A DNA stretch of 31,000 bases from the IMG/VR virus record IMGVR_UViG_3300040801_002856, positions 1 to 31,000 of that record; one strand, written 5' to 3'. The notes under the pieces are model-generated. The model searched no databases. It was given only the letters and a program-made list of their open reading frames with translations, and had not been told where the DNA came from. Each line of letters opens with the position of its first letter. Within the stretch, counting starts at the first letter, position 1. Source of the stretch: a virus. Shown one piece after another: positions 14,463 through 23,054 of this stretch. The position numbers and the translations under genes were made by a program.

Positions 14463-17080
14463 TAAAACACCAATAATTCATCAGCCATTACGGCTTTTTG
14501 GGTTGGAATTTGTTTTCCTATTGCATCACAAATATTGGTCAATGTCAAATTCACTAATTTATCCACCTGAACATCTCTATCAATTATAGGCATTATAGCG
14601 TCTTTGAACCATTCGGGTAACTGCATCAAATCAGCAGGTACCGCAATAGTTTGGAATCTCCCTATCTTCTTGGTCAAGTTATAAACTCTCACTGATGTAC
14701 CTGACGTTATTCTCATTGATTCTTTATCCTCATACTTATCCAGAAGTATGTTCCAAAGCATTGCAGCAGCCTGACCGCCGCTTATTCTACATGTAGGGTC
14801 TTCTTCATAATCCTTTTCATACTTTTCAACTTTGTTGACCTTTTTAGGTAGTCCATAGTCTTCAAACACATCAGTAGTTCTAATCTTATGTTTAAAATCA
14901 ACTACTCTTTTGAGGAACTGGCTCCAATCATGGGTAATAAAATACTCTTCAATTGAAGCTTTCAATTCATTCTTAATAGTTTTAGGTAGCCCAGTTTTTT
15001 TAATTGCATGCCCCATTATCTTAACTTCATCACAATCATCGCCATCTTTGACTAGAAGATGCATAAGATATATCTTAGGTTTAACGAATATACTAATATC
15101 CGATATTACCTCATTCTCAACGCGAACTCTTTTCGCAACACTATGATCAGAGAAAAAGTATTTTTCCATAAAGGGCCCAAAGCTTTTATTGATGACCCTT
15201 TCAATGTAATCGCATATTAATCTTGCTTCTTTTAAATTTTCGGCATTTGTTTTGAAATAGCATGAATCTGTATCTCCATAAACAACCATTTTATTGGGGT
15301 ACTTATAGCCATCATTAAACTCTTCCCCGATTTTTCGTGCCATATGGAGTAAAATTTCTCTACCCGTTTTCGTTGTACTTTCGGCAAGCCTTACATCGAA
15401 AAATTTGAAAAACTTATTACCCATGCACCCATAAAGTGAATTAAGCTGAATCTTTTTAATGTATTGAAACCTATTATAGTGTTCGACCTTGGCTTTTGTT
15501 TTGGCATAATCGGGGTCATCAACATTTAGTGTTTTTAGCTTTTCCTTGTATCTACCCAAATGACCTTTATATTTCTTTCGTTCATCAAACCAGTTTTCCA
15601 AGATAGCGGGGATAAAACCTTTCTGGTTTTGGTTAAAGACGGTACCGAATCCACTAATAGTGTAGTTTTGTTCCTTGAAATATTTGCGCCACTGTTCAGT
15701 ACTTCTAGTTTCTTCCATACCATTTTCATAAACCAGAGTAATGTCATCATCTGTTGCATGATACATAGCCTCAAAGTCTTTATTATCGCGGGAAAACTGT
15801 CCGATTATAGTTTCAGGACTCACATTTGCGCATATGATACTGGTAGGGTATAGCGATTCAACATCAATTGACCCAACCCATTTATGTTCGCCTCGCATAC
15901 AGTCAAGTACGAAAGCGCCGCCGTATTTTCCAAAGAAATCATGACGCTGAGAATCAGGCACCCTCATATCAAGCTCGTAATGGCAATGGTTAATGATTGC
16001 CAACTCAGCCAACTTAATTGTACCATAAACGCTCGTTAGCTGGCCGGTAGCCATGTGTGTTAAGTCTAACGTAAGTCTAAAGTAGCTAAGCTTCTTCTCC
16101 AACTCTACCATGATTTCAGTATCAATCATGTTGTACTCTAGGTAGTAGCTAAAATCTTCTCGATATAAATCATATAAAGAACCGTCATATTCTAACTTAT
16201 CCAGTTCAAGATTTTCTTCATCAGCAATATATGCTAATGCATAAGACGCCTTGTTCCCCATTGTAAACTTCTTGTACAAAGTCTGATAGTCAACACTAGC
16301 CCTACCATACAATGTTACCTGCTCTTCTTCCACTCTAAAGTTTGGGGATATTTCTCGTTCAATAGTTTTTATGGTGGGAGCCTTGGCATCACGAAAACTC
16401 AACCTAGACAAGGCGCGTTTACCCAATACCTCGATTATTCTTTTATAGATATAAGGTACGTCGAATCCATCACTATTCCATCCACTAATAACATCTGTAT
16501 TTTCTATGGCTTCAAGGAATAAATTCAGCAATTCACGTTCGCTACTACATAAGGTAACCTTTGCATAGTTTAAAACATTTTCACTAATATCTTCTATACT
16601 GTATTCCCTCTCACTAGGTTCCCATGGACTATGCTGTGGCGGAAGGGCAAGAATTATTCTCTCGCCAGTATATGCATGATAAAGTGATATTGAGCTTATG
16701 GGAGCATAAGCATCCTTTGCTCCAAAGAATCCACGATTTTTATCGTAGTCAACTTCGATGTCGAAAAATGTTAAATTTAAATCCTTAACAGGCTTCTCGT
16801 AATAATGCTTAGCTAAAACCTTCTGTTCTACGGAAATGTCGGATTCGTACATTTTTATACCTTGAGAACGATAATTCTTTCTAGCTTTGGAATAATCTGA
16901 AAAATTATCAAACTCCAGTTTAGCTAGAGGATTACCGTAAATATCCTGATACTCCCCGTCCCTTTGCTGGATGAAGAAGTATAACTCAAGAGGATATTCT
17001 TTTCTTTTTCTAGTTTTACCAGTTCTCTCCCAGACAAAAACTTTGTCATATTTGGGAGAGAGCATTGCCGAAATGTACAT
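14462..17080 (-). CDS. 43: DNA polymerase, family B (gp43)
   Basis: 872 residues, T4 gp43 being 898. Replicative polymerase with proofreading. Exonuclease motifs: FFDIEVDYD (Asp107, Glu109), GWNSDGFDVPY (~200-210) and YLEYNMID (Tyr316, Asp320). Polymerase motifs: A, SIDVESLYPTSI (Asp406); B, KKIQLNSLYG (~542-551); C, YGDTDS (601-606) with both catalytic Asp. All catalytic residues are present, so the enzyme should be active. The C-terminus ADELLVF resembles a clamp-binding peptide. It starts 3 bases after the DsbA-like gene and overlaps the downstream gene by one base (TAATG). No intein or homing insertion is present in this copy. Confidence 0.97.
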   Translation of the reverse strand: MYISAMLSPKYDKVFVWERTGKTRKRKEYPLELYFFIQQRDGEYQDIYGNPLAKLEFDNFSDYSKARKNYRSQGIKMYESDISVEQKVLAKHYYEKPVKDLNLTFFDIEVDYDKNRGFFGAKDAYAPISSISLYHAYTGERIILALPPQHSPWEPSEREYSIEDISENVLNYAKVTLCSSERELLNLFLEAIENTDVISGWNSDGFDVPYIYKRIIEVLGKRALSRLSFRDAKAPTIKTIEREISPNFRVEEEQVTLYGRASVDYQTLYKKFTMGNKASYALAYIADEENLELDKLEYDGSLYDLYREDFSYYLEYNMIDTEIMVELEKKLSYFRLTLDLTHMATGQLTSVYGTIKLAELAIINHCHYELDMRVPDSQRHDFFGKYGGAFVLDCMRGEHKWVGSIDVESLYPTSIICANVSPETIIGQFSRDNKDFEAMYHATDDDITLVYENGMEETRSTEQWRKYFKEQNYTISGFGTVFNQNQKGFIPAILENWFDERKKYKGHLGRYKEKLKTLNVDDPDYAKTKAKVEHYNRFQYIKKIQLNSLYGCMGNKFFKFFDVRLAESTTKTGREILLHMARKIGEEFNDGYKYPNKMVVYGDTDSCYFKTNAENLKEARLICDYIERVINKSFGPFMEKYFFSDHSVAKRVRVENEVISDISIFVKPKIYLMHLLVKDGDDCDEVKIMGHAIKKTGLPKTIKNELKASIEEYFITHDWSQFLKRVVDFKHKIRTTDVFEDYGLPKKVNKVEKYEKDYEEDPTCRISGGQAAAMLWNILLDKYEDKESMRITSGTSVRVYNLTKKIGRFQTIAVPADLMQLPEWFKDAIMPIIDRDVQVDKLVNLTLTNICDAIGKQIPTQKAVMADELLVF

Positions 17081-17083
17081 TAA

Positions 17084-17371
17084 TTACGTATCATCCTCAA
17101 CCTTAAACAAAGTTTCATAAACGACCTCAAATACAGTATTTGTACGAGATACATCAATGTAATTGTCTTTGAAGTGCGTATTAATCATCTGACGCCCAAT
17201 CTTTTTGGGAATTTCAAATTCGGAATGAAGGTAGTCAACGACATCTTTAATCTGTTCATTTTTGTCTTTAACAATCTGCTTTAATCCGCAAGCTTCAATA
17301 ACTGCGTCACGTACTCGTTTACGATCATCTTCACTTGAAGGTAGGAAATCAGTATCTAATAATTCAGCCAT
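17084..17371 (-). CDS. dsbA: DsbA-like double-stranded DNA-binding protein, late transcription
   Basis: 95 residues, T4 DsbA being 89. The segment IKDVVDYLHSEFEIPKKIGRQ followed by the NTHFKDNYIDV ... VVYETLF pattern lines up with T4 DsbA (IKDIRIRAKDELGVDGKMF ... YHKDN ... VVELYDTVF): a helical protein that binds late promoters and enhances late transcription. In T4, dsbA neighbours rnh; here both are in the same minus-strand run. AAGGAG precedes the ATG. A twice-repeated 12-mer lies in the 63-base leader. The match is from memory of the family, so moderate confidence. Confidence 0.6.
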   Translation of the reverse strand: MAELLDTDFLPSSEDDRKRVRDAVIEACGLKQIVKDKNEQIKDVVDYLHSEFEIPKKIGRQMINTHFKDNYIDVSRTNTVFEVVYETLFKVEDDT

Positions 17372-17389
17372 AATATGTCTCCTTAGTTT

Positions 17390-17425
17390 TATGGTTTATA
17401 GTTTATTGTGTTGTATGGTTTATAG
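17390..17425. repeat. Short direct repeat in the dsbA leader
   Basis: TATGGTTTATAG occurs at 17390-17401 and again at 17414-17425, 24 bases apart, between the oxygenase stop and the dsbA ribosome site. It could be a protein-binding site or a slippage product. Confidence 0.5.
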
Positions 17426-17434
17426 GTTATTACA

Positions 17435-18046
17435 TCAAAACCAAGTCCGGTAATCTCCGGGGAATTCCTGCATATTATACTCATATGGATCATGAGTTGC
17501 AACATGGAATCTAATTAATGTGGATTCTCCTGCGTGAACAGCAGAAACATGATTGGCAAAATTAGGAGCACCGGGGAATAATACTAATGTCCCACGAACC
17601 GGGTTAAAAGAAAACTCGTGCGTGGGGAATTCTAGACTGCCGCCATACACTTCAAATTCATCATCAAACGGGGTTTTGTCGTTATAATCATTAAGAAATA
17701 TTACCCCAGTAAAGTCATGATCGTTAATTCTTTGCCAACTTCCATTAATACGGGAAGAATTTTCATATCTTAACTTGCCGGTACCCTCATATCCTGCCGG
17801 ATACCATTCAAATTCAAACTCAGTTATACCCTTTACCTCTACATTATAATGAGATTCTACTTTAGGTACAACTATATCGGCAATTTGGGGAGTTAGTCTA
17901 ACTTCGGCAAACTTGTTGTAAAAAAATAAGGGTTGTATTTTGCCCTGCTTATCATAGTTAGGAAAGTTGTTATCGTTTCCTATAACAATTTCTTCGCATT
18001 GAAGGGGCGATATAAATTCTTCGAAAATTAAAAATGGTGATCTCAT
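17435..18046 (-). CDS. 2OG-Fe(II) oxygenase-like protein
   Basis: 203 residues. The core DFTGVIFLNDYNDKTPFD, then VYGGSLEFP, then PVRGTLVLFPG and NHVSAVHAGESTLIRFHV follows the double-stranded beta-helix layout of prolyl-4-hydroxylase-like oxygenases that are frequent in marine myoviruses. The distal iron ligand is probably His166 and the 2-oxoglutarate-binding residue Arg179. The proximal HxD is not clear: NDHD (108-111) lies right before the strand, so the iron site may be modified. The substrate (protein residue, nucleic acid or sugar) is unknown. AGGAG precedes the ATG; the gene lies 17 bases after the 146-residue gene. Confidence 0.75.
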   Translation of the reverse strand: MRSPFLIFEEFISPLQCEEIVIGNDNNFPNYDKQGKIQPLFFYNKFAEVRLTPQIADIVVPKVESHYNVEVKGITEFEFEWYPAGYEGTGKLRYENSSRINGSWQRINDHDFTGVIFLNDYNDKTPFDDEFEVYGGSLEFPTHEFSFNPVRGTLVLFPGAPNFANHVSAVHAGESTLIRFHVATHDPYEYNMQEFPGDYRTWF

Positions 18047-18063
18047 TTATGACTCCTGTATGC

Positions 18064-18504
18064 TTATGCACTAAGAATCATATCATACTCTACATCCTGT
18101 TCGCAACGCTTTTTCAATTTAAACGTTATATTCTTCAGTTCTCCATCAGTTTCACATAGAAGTGTTGCGCGTACAGTTCCTCTGTCCTCACATACATTCA
18201 TTAACAACAATGATCCATTGAATTTAACCTCGCATGTGCCACATGCCCCCTCAATAAATTCAAAATCATCCACAAACCAAGTGTTTTCATCATAATCGCT
18301 ATTTTCGTAAAGAGCTATTGTTGGCCTGTTTACAAGTGATTTTACATTGAATACGGATTCGTCTAAAACCGTAACGCTCTCTTCCTTTTCAATGGAACAT
18401 TCCTCGGATTCATTTAGAGCTATTGTTATATTAAGGTCAGATATAAACACCCCAGTTTCATCAAGCCATTCACTTAGCTGATCAATAGTCTCAAATGTAG
18501 CCAT
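18064..18504 (-). CDS. Unknown acidic protein with six Cys
   Basis: 146 residues. The N-terminus has a short helix (FETIDQLSEWLDETG), then beta-like acidic sequence. Cys occur in ESEECSIEK, EGACGTCEVK, NVCEDRG, LLCETDG and KRCEQDVE. No family was recognised, and the Cys spacing does not match a standard zinc ribbon. The start overlaps the stop of the 660-residue structural gene by one base (TAATG), so translation is coupled to it, which suggests a virion-assembly role; that is inference. Confidence 0.55.
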   Translation of the reverse strand: MATFETIDQLSEWLDETGVFISDLNITIALNESEECSIEKEESVTVLDESVFNVKSLVNRPTIALYENSDYDENTWFVDDFEFIEGACGTCEVKFNGSLLLMNVCEDRGTVRATLLCETDGELKNITFKLKKRCEQDVEYDMILSA

Positions 18505-20486
18505 TACCTATTACCTCTGAGATTCTTATTCATGCGCACAAGTCTCAGTGATGGTGACTTTTTCTTGGCCAATTTAGTCTTTCTCACTCTCTGGCCTTTC
18601 TTCATTCGCGAGGCACGTTTTCCCTGCCTAACTTTAAACGGGTCTTTTCTTTTCCCGCAGTCTGACATTTTTGTGACCATGCGTCCACTCTTAGGACCAC
18701 CATAACATCTAAACTTGCGCACGAACTTATTTCCATAACGCTTAAACTGACGCTTAGCCGCTTCTTCTAAAAGTTCATACTCTTCTTCTGAAATTTCTTC
18801 AGTTATATATTGCTCGGAAATGTTTCTTTGACCGGGCTCAAGTTGACTACTCTGATTTTGATCTTCTTTGTCATTTTCGGATTTCGCTCTTGCTTCCTGT
18901 TCTTCACGCCTAGCATCTGCTTCTTGCCTCTTAATTTGATGCTTGCGTTGTAACGCCGTCATTTGCTTCTGAAGGGCCGCTCTGGTGTCAGGGTCAGTAG
19001 CATCAGCCAATTTCTTTCTAAGGGCCTGTAGCTCGGCCTGATAGACCCTACGAAGCATTACTGGGTCATCAATGGTTTCAGCTTCACTTAGAGTAGGATT
19101 TTGATACTTTTTAGCTAATTTGTAAGATGCAATATACTTACCATTGCGCAAACGCTCCCAGTCCATACCCTTAGATAGTTTACCCATTAATTCATGGCCA
19201 ATACCCTCATAACTTTCAGGAGGCTCCCCTACACTAACGGGCGTGGTTTCTACAAATATGACAGGCCCCCAATCAGTAACTAGTACATCACCATCTTTAA
19301 TTTCATCTTCAGATTGGGTAAGATTAAATACCTGATCTCCACCCAGTCCTCTCATATCATGTAGTTCTGGGGTTCTCTTATTAAATGCTTCTTCGAAAAG
19401 AGCGTCTAGTAGCAGGCTATCATCCTCAAACCATTCAAAAGTAGCAGAAGCATCATCTACCATATCATTAGCCTTTTTGTATCTATAAGTGGCTAGGTCG
19501 GCCTGTTTTTTGGCTTCTTTTTCTCTCTTTTTCTGCTTATCTTTCTCGGCTTGCATTGCAACAAGTTCTTCTTTATTGGCTAGGGTTGCATCAACTGCTC
19601 TTGCTGTATATTCTGCCTGTTCTGCTCTAGCCTTTTCAGCTTCAGCTTCAGCCTGTGCCTTTTCTTTTTCGGCAGTCTTACTTAGCATATCCAGAACCCC
19701 CATAAGGAGTGACTGCATGGTTGTCTCGCCGCCAGTTTCTTCGAAATCCTCTACTGACTCATCGTCCGAGAATTCGTCACCAAATTCTTCCTCGCCTTCA
19801 CCTTCCATATCAAGATCAAGGTCCAAATCACCCCCATCTTCCATATCGGCATCAACGTTCAGTTCATCTTCATCGCCCATTTCCATATCAGCATCTCCCA
19901 TATCAAGATCATCCTCTACTGGAATGTCTTCTATATTTTCGGATGCTTCATCGGCATTATAAACAATATCATCTGGGATGTTTGGAAATTCCACGTCGCG
20001 AATATCAAAAAGGTCTTTAAGTTTATACAATAATTCAGCAAGTGATATTTCTTCGAGATCAACACCCTGATTGTCAAAATCCTTAAGAGTTGATAGGTAG
20101 GCCGAGATGTAAGCTTCAAAATCTTCAGCTTGTGTATTAAGAATAGTAACCTTCATTAGGTTACCCTTGTCATCCTCTACGCCGTAAGTGGTTACTTCGC
20201 CATCTTCTACGGAATTTTGGTTTTCAAAATTACTTAGCTGTGCAAATACGCTGTCGATGTTAAAGTTCTCATTAACCGCCTTAACAACCTCCACTTTCTT
20301 ATCAGTATCAAGCTTGTAAAGGTTAACGGGGAACAGATGTAGTCTATTTGAAAGTTTCTTATAATAGTCCGTCATAAAGCTTTTTAGCTTTCTAGTTTTT
20401 ACTGCACCCATTCTAGAAGGCGCTGTCGCTATTGCTCCTGCTCCTACTGATCCTGCTGCTGCGGTTTCTTTAATTTTGTCGTTCAT
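18504..20486 (-). CDS. Large segmented virion-associated protein: acidic stretch, coiled coil, very basic C-terminus
   Basis: 660 residues. Residues 1-30 are Ala/Gly-rich; 30-170 look folded (FMTDYYKKLSNRLHLFPV). Residues ~175-255 are highly acidic Asp/Glu/Met/Gly repeats (DMGDADMEMGDEDELNVDAD). Residues ~265-340 are a long Ala/Glu/Lys coiled coil, then a folded region to ~460 (DEIKDGDVLVTDWGPVIFVE), and a second coil to ~540. Residues ~575-660 are strongly basic with GNKFVRKFRCYGGPKSGRMV and many Arg/Lys, resembling basic tails seen in marine T4-like virion proteins. A role in head filling or DNA binding is inferred. It has an exact TATAAATA box at 20512-20519 and GGAG before the ATG. Confidence 0.65.
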   Translation of the reverse strand: MNDKIKETAAAGSVGAGAIATAPSRMGAVKTRKLKSFMTDYYKKLSNRLHLFPVNLYKLDTDKKVEVVKAVNENFNIDSVFAQLSNFENQNSVEDGEVTTYGVEDDKGNLMKVTILNTQAEDFEAYISAYLSTLKDFDNQGVDLEEISLAELLYKLKDLFDIRDVEFPNIPDDIVYNADEASENIEDIPVEDDLDMGDADMEMGDEDELNVDADMEDGGDLDLDLDMEGEGEEEFGDEFSDDESVEDFEETGGETTMQSLLMGVLDMLSKTAEKEKAQAEAEAEKARAEQAEYTARAVDATLANKEELVAMQAEKDKQKKREKEAKKQADLATYRYKKANDMVDDASATFEWFEDDSLLLDALFEEAFNKRTPELHDMRGLGGDQVFNLTQSEDEIKDGDVLVTDWGPVIFVETTPVSVGEPPESYEGIGHELMGKLSKGMDWERLRNGKYIASYKLAKKYQNPTLSEAETIDDPVMLRRVYQAELQALRKKLADATDPDTRAALQKQMTALQRKHQIKRQEADARREEQEARAKSENDKEDQNQSSQLEPGQRNISEQYITEEISEEEYELLEEAAKRQFKRYGNKFVRKFRCYGGPKSGRMVTKMSDCGKRKDPFKVRQGKRASRMKKGQRVRKTKLAKKKSPSLRLVRMNKNLRGNR

Positions 20487-20511
20487 GTATAAACTCCAGA
20501 TATCCTTGTAG

Positions 20512-20519
20512 TATTTATA
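20512..20519 (-). promoter_or_regulatory. T4-type late promoter box TATAAATA
   Basis: Exact late core, 25 bases before the ATG of the 660-residue protein, in the 36-base gap after gp4. Confidence 0.65.
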
Positions 20520-20522
20520 AAA

Positions 20523-20987
20523 CTACTGTCTTTTTGATCTATTTCCAAACATTTCTCGTTCAGTTGATAATACAAATTCTATATTACGTACCCTGCACCA
20601 TTCTTTTGCCGCTGACCACTTTAATTCATTAATCATCCAAGTATATTCTTCATATATCCTAGTTGTGGTTTTTCTAGACCTTGGTTTAACTGTTTGCTTA
20701 TATGGCTTTATTTCTATAAGCTTTTTATTTACTTTGCCATTGTTTTGTGTAACGACATAGAGATCGGGCTTGTATATTCTATTACGCTGTCCTCCATTTT
20801 GTGTTGGGGCCACGTAAGGTATATCTATTATCTCATACCCCCATTCAAGAACATTGGGGTTATTATCACATACCTTAAAGGCATCTTGTTCCCATGAAGA
20901 CTTGAATAATAACTTCTTCGGATCGCCTAGATATTTATGCGGATTTTTTAGGGCGTAAGGCTTCTTTGCCTGCTTCCAATTGTTCAA
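20523..20987 (-). CDS. 4: Head completion nuclease (gp4-like)
   Basis: 154 residues, T4 gp4 being 150. The layout matches this TnsA-like nuclease family: KYLGDPKKLLFKSSWEQDAF at the N-terminus (Glu in SSWE), the central NRIYKPDLYVVTQNNGKVNK and KLIEIKPYKQT (PD ... EIK catalytic signature), then KWSAAKEWCRVRNIEFVLST. It completes packaged heads before tail joining. The start is TTG at 20987, 2 bases after the upstream stop, with GAGGAG about 12 bases before it; no in-frame ATG gives the SSWE region. Co-transcribed with the tube-initiator gene. Confidence 0.75.
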   Translation of the reverse strand: MNNWKQAKKPYALKNPHKYLGDPKKLLFKSSWEQDAFKVCDNNPNVLEWGYEIIDIPYVAPTQNGGQRNRIYKPDLYVVTQNNGKVNKKLIEIKPYKQTVKPRSRKTTTRIYEEYTWMINELKWSAAKEWCRVRNIEFVLSTEREMFGNRSKRQ

Positions 20988-20989
20988 TT

Positions 20990-21826
20990 TCAGACGCTCC
21001 TCTTAATTGATCCGTCCGGTGCTCTATACAAACCAAGTCCACTATCAGTTCTGGGATTCTGTAATATCCCGCCCTGTATAGCTGTTTGTCTTCGGATTCT
21101 TTCTAGGTCTTCGGATGGATCGCTACCAACATCTGATGTTCTGCTGGGCGGTAGCCCCTCATCCCCATCATAATCTCCACCAGCTACTGATTCATTGGTT
21201 ACCTTGTAACTATCATAGAGGAAAGTGAAACTTATGGTATTAACATCGGATTGTGTCATATCCAATTCATCTAACGCTACGTTTTGTATTTTAGGGTTAA
21301 GGTAATCATAAATGACTTTACTACCATATTGATCGACAAAGTGAGTTACCCTAATGCTTTTAATTGGTCCATTCGTAGCATCAGAAGTCAATGGGCCAAT
21401 AGATGCTGATGTAGACTGCCCTGCCCTATGGAGTAATTGTGCCGCCCCCCTCTCGTTATTGGCAAGAGGGCTAACTGATTCTATGTAGTTTTTGAAAATA
21501 TTATGAGCTTTGTTATTTCTATCGTCGTATAGTGTGACGGTAGTCACGCCAAAATCCATTTTAGTTGCGACTTTGGTCATAAAATTATAATAGTTAACGT
21601 CTTCGTAAATTATATTAGGGTTTGGCCTAGTTATTTGCTTTACACCAAATGATATTGAATAAGGGTCATCATCCCCTGCGTAAGCAGTGAACATATCAGT
21701 ATAATCAAAGCTAATTGTAAAATTAAATTTTAATTTTGGTGCATCTTTCCCGCCAAAATCATCAGCGATATCTCGATCAGACCCGGATAAAAATATACCT
21801 AATTTAGTTCGTTCACCTAGTGCCAC
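20990..21826 (-). CDS. Baseplate/tail tube initiator, gp19-fold (gp54/gp48-like)
   Basis: 278 residues. The middle, ISFGVKQITRPNPNIIYEDV ... DFGVTTVTLYDDRNN ... IFKNYIESVSP, and the late segment YLNPKIQNVALDELDMTQSD ... ISFTFLYDSYKV follow the tail-tube fold shared by gp19, gp48 and gp54 (a strand with Rpx...E, a D-x-N turn, then a target 'P.I.nv.l..ldy...' strand pair). T4 gp54 (320 residues) has this order, so gp54 is the better guess and gp48 the alternative. It overlaps the upstream 185-residue gene by 14 bases and precedes gp4 by 2 bases. Confidence 0.6.
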   Translation of the reverse strand: MALGERTKLGIFLSGSDRDIADDFGGKDAPKLKFNFTISFDYTDMFTAYAGDDDPYSISFGVKQITRPNPNIIYEDVNYYNFMTKVATKMDFGVTTVTLYDDRNNKAHNIFKNYIESVSPLANNERGAAQLLHRAGQSTSASIGPLTSDATNGPIKSIRVTHFVDQYGSKVIYDYLNPKIQNVALDELDMTQSDVNTISFTFLYDSYKVTNESVAGGDYDGDEGLPPSRTSDVGSDPSEDLERIRRQTAIQGGILQNPRTDSGLGLYRAPDGSIKRSV

Positions 21827-22370
21827 TGTTTACCCACTCCTTTACCGCTTCCCTGCCTTTGGATTTAACCTCACTTATGAATGTCTGGTAAATTTCACCA
21901 CCGCGTTTTAATTCCTGAGCAATTGACTTACTAAGGTTATTAAACTCTATTGCATTATTTAAACCCTTACGCATACCCTCAATTACCGGAGTAGTCATTT
22001 CAAGTGTTTCCAATATGAACGGAATAAGTTCGTCGGCGGTGGATTTTTCTATTTTCGATACTGTTATATTTGGAAGCTCATTAAAGCTTGAAATACCTAG
22101 CGCACTTTTTCCAGATACAACCTTTGACATTGAGTTTAACTGCTTTAGTCCGTAGTCTAAGGGGTTACCATTATCGGAATAAACTATATATTTGGAGTTA
22201 GTTATATCACTCTTATCTTCAAAATCGAGAGTAGTTTCCTCTATCCCTGCCCGATTCGAATTCCGCAAAGAACTTTGAATAAACTGAGTGACTGCACTTT
22301 TATTTACCTGTGCGTCATCCGAGGCGTCCACGGTTTGTACTCCGTTGAGTGATTTTTTAATAGTGTTCAT
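21813..22370 (-). CDS. Unknown protein in the baseplate/tail cluster, candidate leaderless mRNA
   Basis: 185 residues, not recognised. Mostly polar N-terminus (NGVQTVDASDDAQVNKSAV), then helices (ELIPFILETLEMTTPVIEGM, NNLSKSIAQELKRGGEIYQ). Located between the tail tube gene and the tube-initiator gene, so a baseplate or tail assembly role is likely by context. Its exact late box TATAAATA (22376-22383) ends 5 bases before the ATG and there is no Shine-Dalgarno, so transcription from it would start at about the ATG. It overlaps the downstream gene by 14 bases. Confidence 0.6.
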   Translation of the reverse strand: MNTIKKSLNGVQTVDASDDAQVNKSAVTQFIQSSLRNSNRAGIEETTLDFEDKSDITNSKYIVYSDNGNPLDYGLKQLNSMSKVVSGKSALGISSFNELPNITVSKIEKSTADELIPFILETLEMTTPVIEGMRKGLNNAIEFNNLSKSIAQELKRGGEIYQTFISEVKSKGREAVKEWVNSGTR

Positions 22371-22375
22371 ATTTC

Positions 22376-22383
22376 TATTTATA
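22376..22383 (-). promoter_or_regulatory. T4-type late promoter box TATAAATA, abutting the ATG
   Basis: Exact late core placed directly after the gp19 terminator's T tract and 5 bases before the ATG at 22370. Confidence 0.6.
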
Positions 22384-22413
22384 AAAAAAACGGCTTCCCG
22401 TGGAAGCCGTTTT
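22383..22413 (-). terminator. Rho-independent terminator of the tail tube gene
   Basis: A 12-bp stem, AAAACGGCTTCC (22387-22398) with GGAAGCCGTTTT (22402-22413), and a 3-base loop, followed on the minus strand by eight T. It lies 23 bases past the gp19 stop. Confidence 0.9.
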
Positions 22414-22435
22414 AAGAGTGGTAATATTGTTAGTA

Positions 22436-23002
22436 TTATGCCCCGCCGGTAGCTTTTGCTCCTGAGCGGAATCCTGTTACTAACTGGGTTGCATGGTCAT
22501 AACTAATTACACATACAATTTTAACAGTCTCGCTTGCTGAATAGTCCAGATCGCCGTAGTCAAGATTCTCAAAATAACAACCCTGTAAGTACCATTCCTC
22601 AAGTAGGGCCTGATCACCATCAAGCATTTCCATTCTTAATGCAAATTTTAAGTCCTGACCTGCCGCAGCGGCTGGAAGTCTTGGTGCAGCAAAAGGAGCG
22701 ATTAGTTGCTGCTGACGCTCAACCTGTGCCTGCAACTGAAGTGGGACTTGTCCGCCAATGTCGGCTTCAAAAGTAAGGTTGATAGGTGAGAAGGTATACT
22801 TTCCGGGGGTGTATGCCCTAGAATTGTAACGATCAAGCGGTATTTTTTCAAATTCTAATTTTGGACGATCTGCTGTAATTGCCTGAACTCTCAATGGATA
22901 TCCTCCACCGGGCAGTCCATTAAACTCAATTGCCCAACGATTTTTATGCTGTGGTGCAAGGATTCCAGAACCATCAACACCAAGATCACTAATTAATCCC
23001 AT
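22436..23002 (-). CDS. 19: Tail tube protein (gp19)
   Basis: 188 residues, T4 gp19 being 163. It starts MGLISDLGVDGSGILAPQHK and has the tube-fold hallmarks NRWAIEFNGLPGG, VQAITADRPKLEFEKIPLDR and YTFSPINLTFEADIGG, then LEEWYLQGCYFENLDYGDLD and a final strand VKIVCVISYDHATQLV. A Pro/Ala/Gln-rich insert (~95-118) enlarges it relative to T4. Hexamer stacks form the inner tube for DNA passage. It is a monocistronic unit: CATAAATA late box at 23047-23054, AAGGAG site, strong terminator. In T4, genes 18 and 19 are adjacent; here two genes separate them. Confidence 0.85.
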   Translation of the reverse strand: MGLISDLGVDGSGILAPQHKNRWAIEFNGLPGGGYPLRVQAITADRPKLEFEKIPLDRYNSRAYTPGKYTFSPINLTFEADIGGQVPLQLQAQVERQQQLIAPFAAPRLPAAAAGQDLKFALRMEMLDGDQALLEEWYLQGCYFENLDYGDLDYSASETVKIVCVISYDHATQLVTGFRSGAKATGGA

Positions 23003-23020
23003 TTTATTTCACTCCTTAAA

Positions 23021-23028
23021 GATAAATA
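23021..23028 (+). promoter_or_regulatory. Late promoter box variant GATAAATA
   Basis: Plus-strand variant, 66 bases before the ATG at 23095. Weaker than the exact matches and may be chance. Confidence 0.3.
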
Positions 23029-23046
23029 CGTATGTACGATTACTTA

Positions 23047-23054
23047 TATTTATG
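23047..23054 (-). promoter_or_regulatory. Late promoter box variant CATAAATA
   Basis: Minus-strand late box 44 bases before the tail tube ATG. Confidence 0.55.

Noticed and set aside
19489-19962. Plus-strand Ser/Ala-rich ORF
   Set aside because: Antisense of the acidic and coiled-coil parts of the 660-residue protein; low-complexity composition explains the open frame.
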